Assembly: GCA_947525975.1 (NCBI GenBank)
Contig: CANNVE010000029.1
Span: forward strand, 1-33,315
Direction of reading: 5' to 3'
Origin: an uncultured Muribaculaceae bacterium
GTDB lineage: Bacteria > Bacteroidota > Bacteroidia > Bacteroidales > Muribaculaceae
DNA: 33,315 nt
The notes beneath the pieces are model-generated. The model was not told where the DNA came from and made no database searches. It saw only the letters and a list, made by a program, of their open reading frames with translations. The position numbers and the translations under genes were made by a program. Positions 30,938 to 33,315 of the stretch are shown here, one piece after another (within the stretch, counting starts at the first letter, position 1; every line of letters begins with the position of its first letter).

Positions 30938-32554
30938 ATGAAATCGATACCATGCGTCCTTAAGGCGTTGGCCTTGGCTTTGCTGCCGGGCTTGTGCCAT
31001 GCCGACGATGCCGTGATTCCGGCTGACTCGCTCGTGAAAGATTTTCGTGTATTCTGCGATGCGCTCGAGTCGGCCCATCCTGATCCGTACTCCTCATTTG
31101 GCGGCAGGCCTTATTTCAGCGAGGCGCGTGACGCCATGATTGAGCGCCTGTACGCCGGCGGGCTCACCGCGCCCCAATTCTGCGACCTGCTCAACGAATT
31201 CACCGTGCCCCTGGCCGATCTGCACACATTCGTGCAATACCCGCAATCAGACTACAACGATTTGCGCTATGTGCAGCGCATCAGGCTCGATGTGCTCAAT
31301 GACGGACTGATGGTGGCTGGCATAGCCTCTCCCCACCGGCATCTGCTCGGCTCGCGCCTGCTGGCAGTCAATGGCGTGGCTGTCGATGACCTCGCCGCGA
31401 GGATGAAAAAGCTGAAGCCAAGCGAGAACCGATTCGGCAATCTCTCCAACCTTTCGGCCTGGGGCAACCAGGACGTCATGCTGCGCAAGCTTGGGGCGCT
31501 CGAAGGCGACAGCGTGAGCTACCGCCTCCTCACTCCGCAGGCCGACACCGTGGTCGTGACCCTTCCGCTCGTTGATCGCGAGCGGGTAGCCGATGTGGAG
31601 ATGGCAAGGCTATCGACTGACATGGAGCTCCCCGACGCTAATCTCGACTACGGATTCATCGGCGGCGGGAATGATATCATGTATTTTCGCCTTTCGAGGG
31701 TCATGGCCCGCGAGAACTACAAATATTGCTACCGTAATGGCTGGGCCGACGCGCTCGACAACATCAAATACTATTATCAAGGCATCGGTAAGGAAATGCC
31801 CGCCGACCCCGAAGAAGCCCTCTCCGGCATTCCGTCAATATCGGAGCGCTTCTCCGATATGCTGCGGCAGATGAAAGATAGCGGCGCCAAATGCCTGGTG
31901 ATCGACATGCGCGGCAACGGCGGCGGCTGGACCCCGATCACCCGCCCTACGATGATGATGATGTACGGCGACGAATACTTCGGCAAGGATTTCGGCGTGT
32001 ACAGCATGAGGCTTATGTCAGGGCTTTACCTCCGGAAGATAAACACTACGATCGACAAACTGGCGGAATCATGGGGATTTCCGTTGAGGGAGGGCGATTA
32101 CATCACCATGCGCGATTTCATCCCCGACACCATATCCAACCTCAGGGCCGGTGGCATAGCAAGAGCCATGACCGAGACCCCCGACCTGCTCAAGCAGCTT
32201 GACGGGAAGCCGCTCTACCGCCCCGAGAGCGTATACGTGCTCACCGACGCCAACACCAACAGCGCCGCCTTCCACTATGCTTTCTATCTGTCGAAGCTGG
32301 GAGCCACGCTCGTAGGAGTGCCCTCGAGCCAGGCTCCAAACACTTTTATGGAGGTGACGCCATTCAGCCTGCCGTGCACCGGGCTGAAGGCGAGCGTGTC
32401 TAACACCATGCAGCGCTTCTATCCCGACGACAGTCCCAAGGCCAAGGTACTTAAGGCCGATGTCGAAGTCACCGCCGCCGACTATGCCCGCAACGGCCTC
32501 GACGCCAACACCCCTGTCAAAATGGCCCTCGACCACTACCGCAGCAACCATTGA
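30938..32554 (+). CDS. secreted S41-family (tail-specific-protease-like) peptidase
   Basis: A 538-residue protein from the ATG at 30938; a TTG 12 bp upstream is open but unlikely. Signal peptide about 1-21 (LALALLPGLCHA). It has an N-terminal helical region with HPDPYSSFGG (47-56) and FTVPLADLHTFVQ, a PDZ-like segment (GSRLLAVNGVAVDD, 138-151), and the S41 catalytic region: VIDMRGNGGGW (321-331) and TDANTNSAAFHYAF (436-449) with Ser442 as the likely nucleophile. S41 peptidases of Bacteroidota are often exported and of unknown substrate. The DANTNSAA sequence differs from the usual T-x-S-A-S-E, so activity is probable but not certain. It is followed by a terminator. Confidence 0.8.
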   Translation: MKSIPCVLKALALALLPGLCHADDAVIPADSLVKDFRVFCDALESAHPDPYSSFGGRPYFSEARDAMIERLYAGGLTAPQFCDLLNEFTVPLADLHTFVQYPQSDYNDLRYVQRIRLDVLNDGLMVAGIASPHRHLLGSRLLAVNGVAVDDLAARMKKLKPSENRFGNLSNLSAWGNQDVMLRKLGALEGDSVSYRLLTPQADTVVVTLPLVDRERVADVEMARLSTDMELPDANLDYGFIGGGNDIMYFRLSRVMARENYKYCYRNGWADALDNIKYYYQGIGKEMPADPEEALSGIPSISERFSDMLRQMKDSGAKCLVIDMRGNGGGWTPITRPTMMMMYGDEYFGKDFGVYSMRLMSGLYLRKINTTIDKLAESWGFPLREGDYITMRDFIPDTISNLRAGGIARAMTETPDLLKQLDGKPLYRPESVYVLTDANTNSAAFHYAFYLSKLGATLVGVPSSQAPNTFMEVTPFSLPCTGLKASVSNTMQRFYPDDSPKAKVLKADVEVTAADYARNGLDANTPVKMALDHYRSNH

Positions 32555-32633
32555 TCGAAGCCCGCCAAGGCCTTAGTCTGCAACCGCAAAACCGCCTCCC
32601 ATAGCCCAAAAAACGTATTGCTAACTTCAACGC

Positions 32634-32663
32634 CGCCGAGAGACCCCATCTCTCGGCGAGTTT
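32634..32663 (+). terminator. rho-independent terminator between convergent genes
   Basis: Perfect 10-bp stem CGCCGAGAGA (32634-32643) / TCTCTCGGCG (32649-32658) with a 5-nt loop, followed by AGTTTTA. It lies 80 bp after the S41 stop and abuts the stop of the opposing CAT-like gene (32663). 32555-32633 holds nothing recognised. Confidence 0.8.
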
Positions 32664-33277
32664 TACAGATTGGATATTTCTTTCTGCAGCGAATCGAGGA
32701 AGCGGGCGGCGTGTGCGCCGTCCATTTGGGTGTGGTGGAATTGGAATGAAACGGTGAGTGTGGTTTTGAACAAGCGTTTTCTGTATCTGCCCCATATCAT
32801 GAACGGGTTGTTGAAGATGCCGCTGTACATTCCCACCGCCCCGTCTATTTCGTATTGGGCAAGTGCGGAGGTGCCGATCACCATGCTGAAGGGCAGGTCA
32901 TGATTCTCGCAATTTTCAGCCGCCCGGCGCGTAAGGCGGAGATAATCGGAGTTGAATGCCGCCAAATCATCAGAGAACGGTACATCACACGAACTGACTT
33001 CTCCCTGGCTGTTTGCCACGATGGCATTGACGGCTATTGAGTCATACTCAATGAGTTTACCGTCTACCGGGAGCATCCGAAATTCCTTTGCCTGCGAGGC
33101 GGCGCGCCCGATGCACCAACACATCAGCATATTGAATTTGAGTCCACGTCTGCGGCTGACTTTCAATAGTCGGGTGACATCAAGGGTCTTGAAGAACGTC
33201 ACCATCGGCATGGGAGCGTTCATCCACATCTCGAAGGCATAGGCTCTCGACGTTTCCTTGGGGTTTACTTCTTTCAT
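32663..33277 (-). CDS. chloramphenicol-acetyltransferase-like protein
   Basis: A 204-residue CAT-family acyltransferase. The catalytic motif FQFHHTQMDGAHAARFL (178-194) keeps the HHxxxDG signature, and the N-terminal part (YAFEMWMNAPMPMVTFFKTLDVTRLL) and SFSMV-like strand (130-135) fit the CAT fold. Length is close to classical CAT (about 213-220). Many chromosomal CAT-like proteins in Bacteroidota do not confer chloramphenicol resistance, so resistance should not be assumed. A -7 box TAACTTTG (33287-33294) lies only 10 bp before the ATG, implying a very short leader. It is convergent with the S41 gene. Confidence 0.88.
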   Translation of the reverse strand: MKEVNPKETSRAYAFEMWMNAPMPMVTFFKTLDVTRLLKVSRRRGLKFNMLMCWCIGRAASQAKEFRMLPVDGKLIEYDSIAVNAIVANSQGEVSSCDVPFSDDLAAFNSDYLRLTRRAAENCENHDLPFSMVIGTSALAQYEIDGAVGMYSGIFNNPFMIWGRYRKRLFKTTLTVSFQFHHTQMDGAHAARFLDSLQKEISNL

Positions 33278-33286
33278 TTTTTACGG

Positions 33287-33294
33287 CAAAGTTA
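33287..33294 (-). promoter_or_regulatory. -7 box of the CAT-like gene
   Basis: Minus strand TAACTTTG fits TAnnTTTG, 9 bp upstream of the ATG at 33277. The -33 region falls at the window edge and cannot be judged. A start this close suggests a nearly leaderless transcript. Confidence 0.5.
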
Positions 33295-33315
33295 GCGCAT
33301 TGCCGTTGCCTCCGA

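Noticed and set aside
32663-33277. Calling this an antibiotic resistance gene (cat)
   Set aside because: The HHxxxDG motif shows the fold only; chromosomal CAT-like proteins frequently act on other substrates.

Overview
The window looks like the chromosome of an anaerobic gut member of the Bacteroidales, plausibly Muribaculaceae. The evidence is: Bacteroidota-type promoter boxes (-7 TAnnTTTG, some with TTG or TTTG about 19-20 bp upstream), Bacteroidota-style lipoprotein signals, PUL-type enzymes (GH31, GH2, GH105, PL11, CE12), and an AraC-type regulator with a Reg_prop/Y_Y_Y sensor. The family assignment is inference; no rRNA or tRNA gene was seen.

Layout. (1) 1-1200 looks like an accessory edge: a small hydrophobic ORF, a degenerate 12-bp tandem array, a gene-free stretch with short direct repeats, and the truncated 3' end of a glycyl-radical-enzyme activase. 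(2) 1356-1998 (+) holds a His/Lys/Asp-rich small lipoprotein and a DUF805 membrane protein, closed by a strong terminator. (3) 2072-4611 (-) is a tight three-gene operon: stand-alone NRPS-like adenylation enzyme, GNAT acetyltransferase and esterase-fold hydrolase, with no carrier protein in sight. (4) 4663-12439 (-) holds a GH2, a GH31, a membrane-bound AraC-type regulator and a DUF4861 protein. (5) 12440-16620 is a more A+T-rich insertion: a heptanucleotide repeat, two AlbA_2/Schlafen-type ATP-binding regulators, an internally deleted IS630 transposase and a pair of 45-bp repeats. (6) 16626-27614 (-) is an eight-gene operon joining rhamnogalacturonan I (RG-I) depolymerisation (PL11, triple-domain CE12, GH105) to L-rhamnose catabolism (rhaM, rhaB, rhaA, rhaT, rhaD). 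It is preceded by a second GH31 (27824-30208). (7) 30367-33277 holds housekeeping or accessory genes: ogt, an S41-family protease and a chloramphenicol-acetyltransferase-like protein.

How it works together (inference from families): CE12 removes acetyl groups from RG-I, PL11 cuts the backbone by beta-elimination, and GH105 removes the unsaturated galacturonate to free L-rhamnose. RhaT imports the rhamnose; RhaM, RhaA, RhaB and RhaD convert it to DHAP and L-lactaldehyde. The GH2, GH31 and DUF4861 proteins may trim side chains. No SusC/SusD pair, lactaldehyde reductase or RhaR-type regulator is present here. The A+T-rich island sits exactly between GH105 and DUF4861, so the two halves may once have been one continuous locus.
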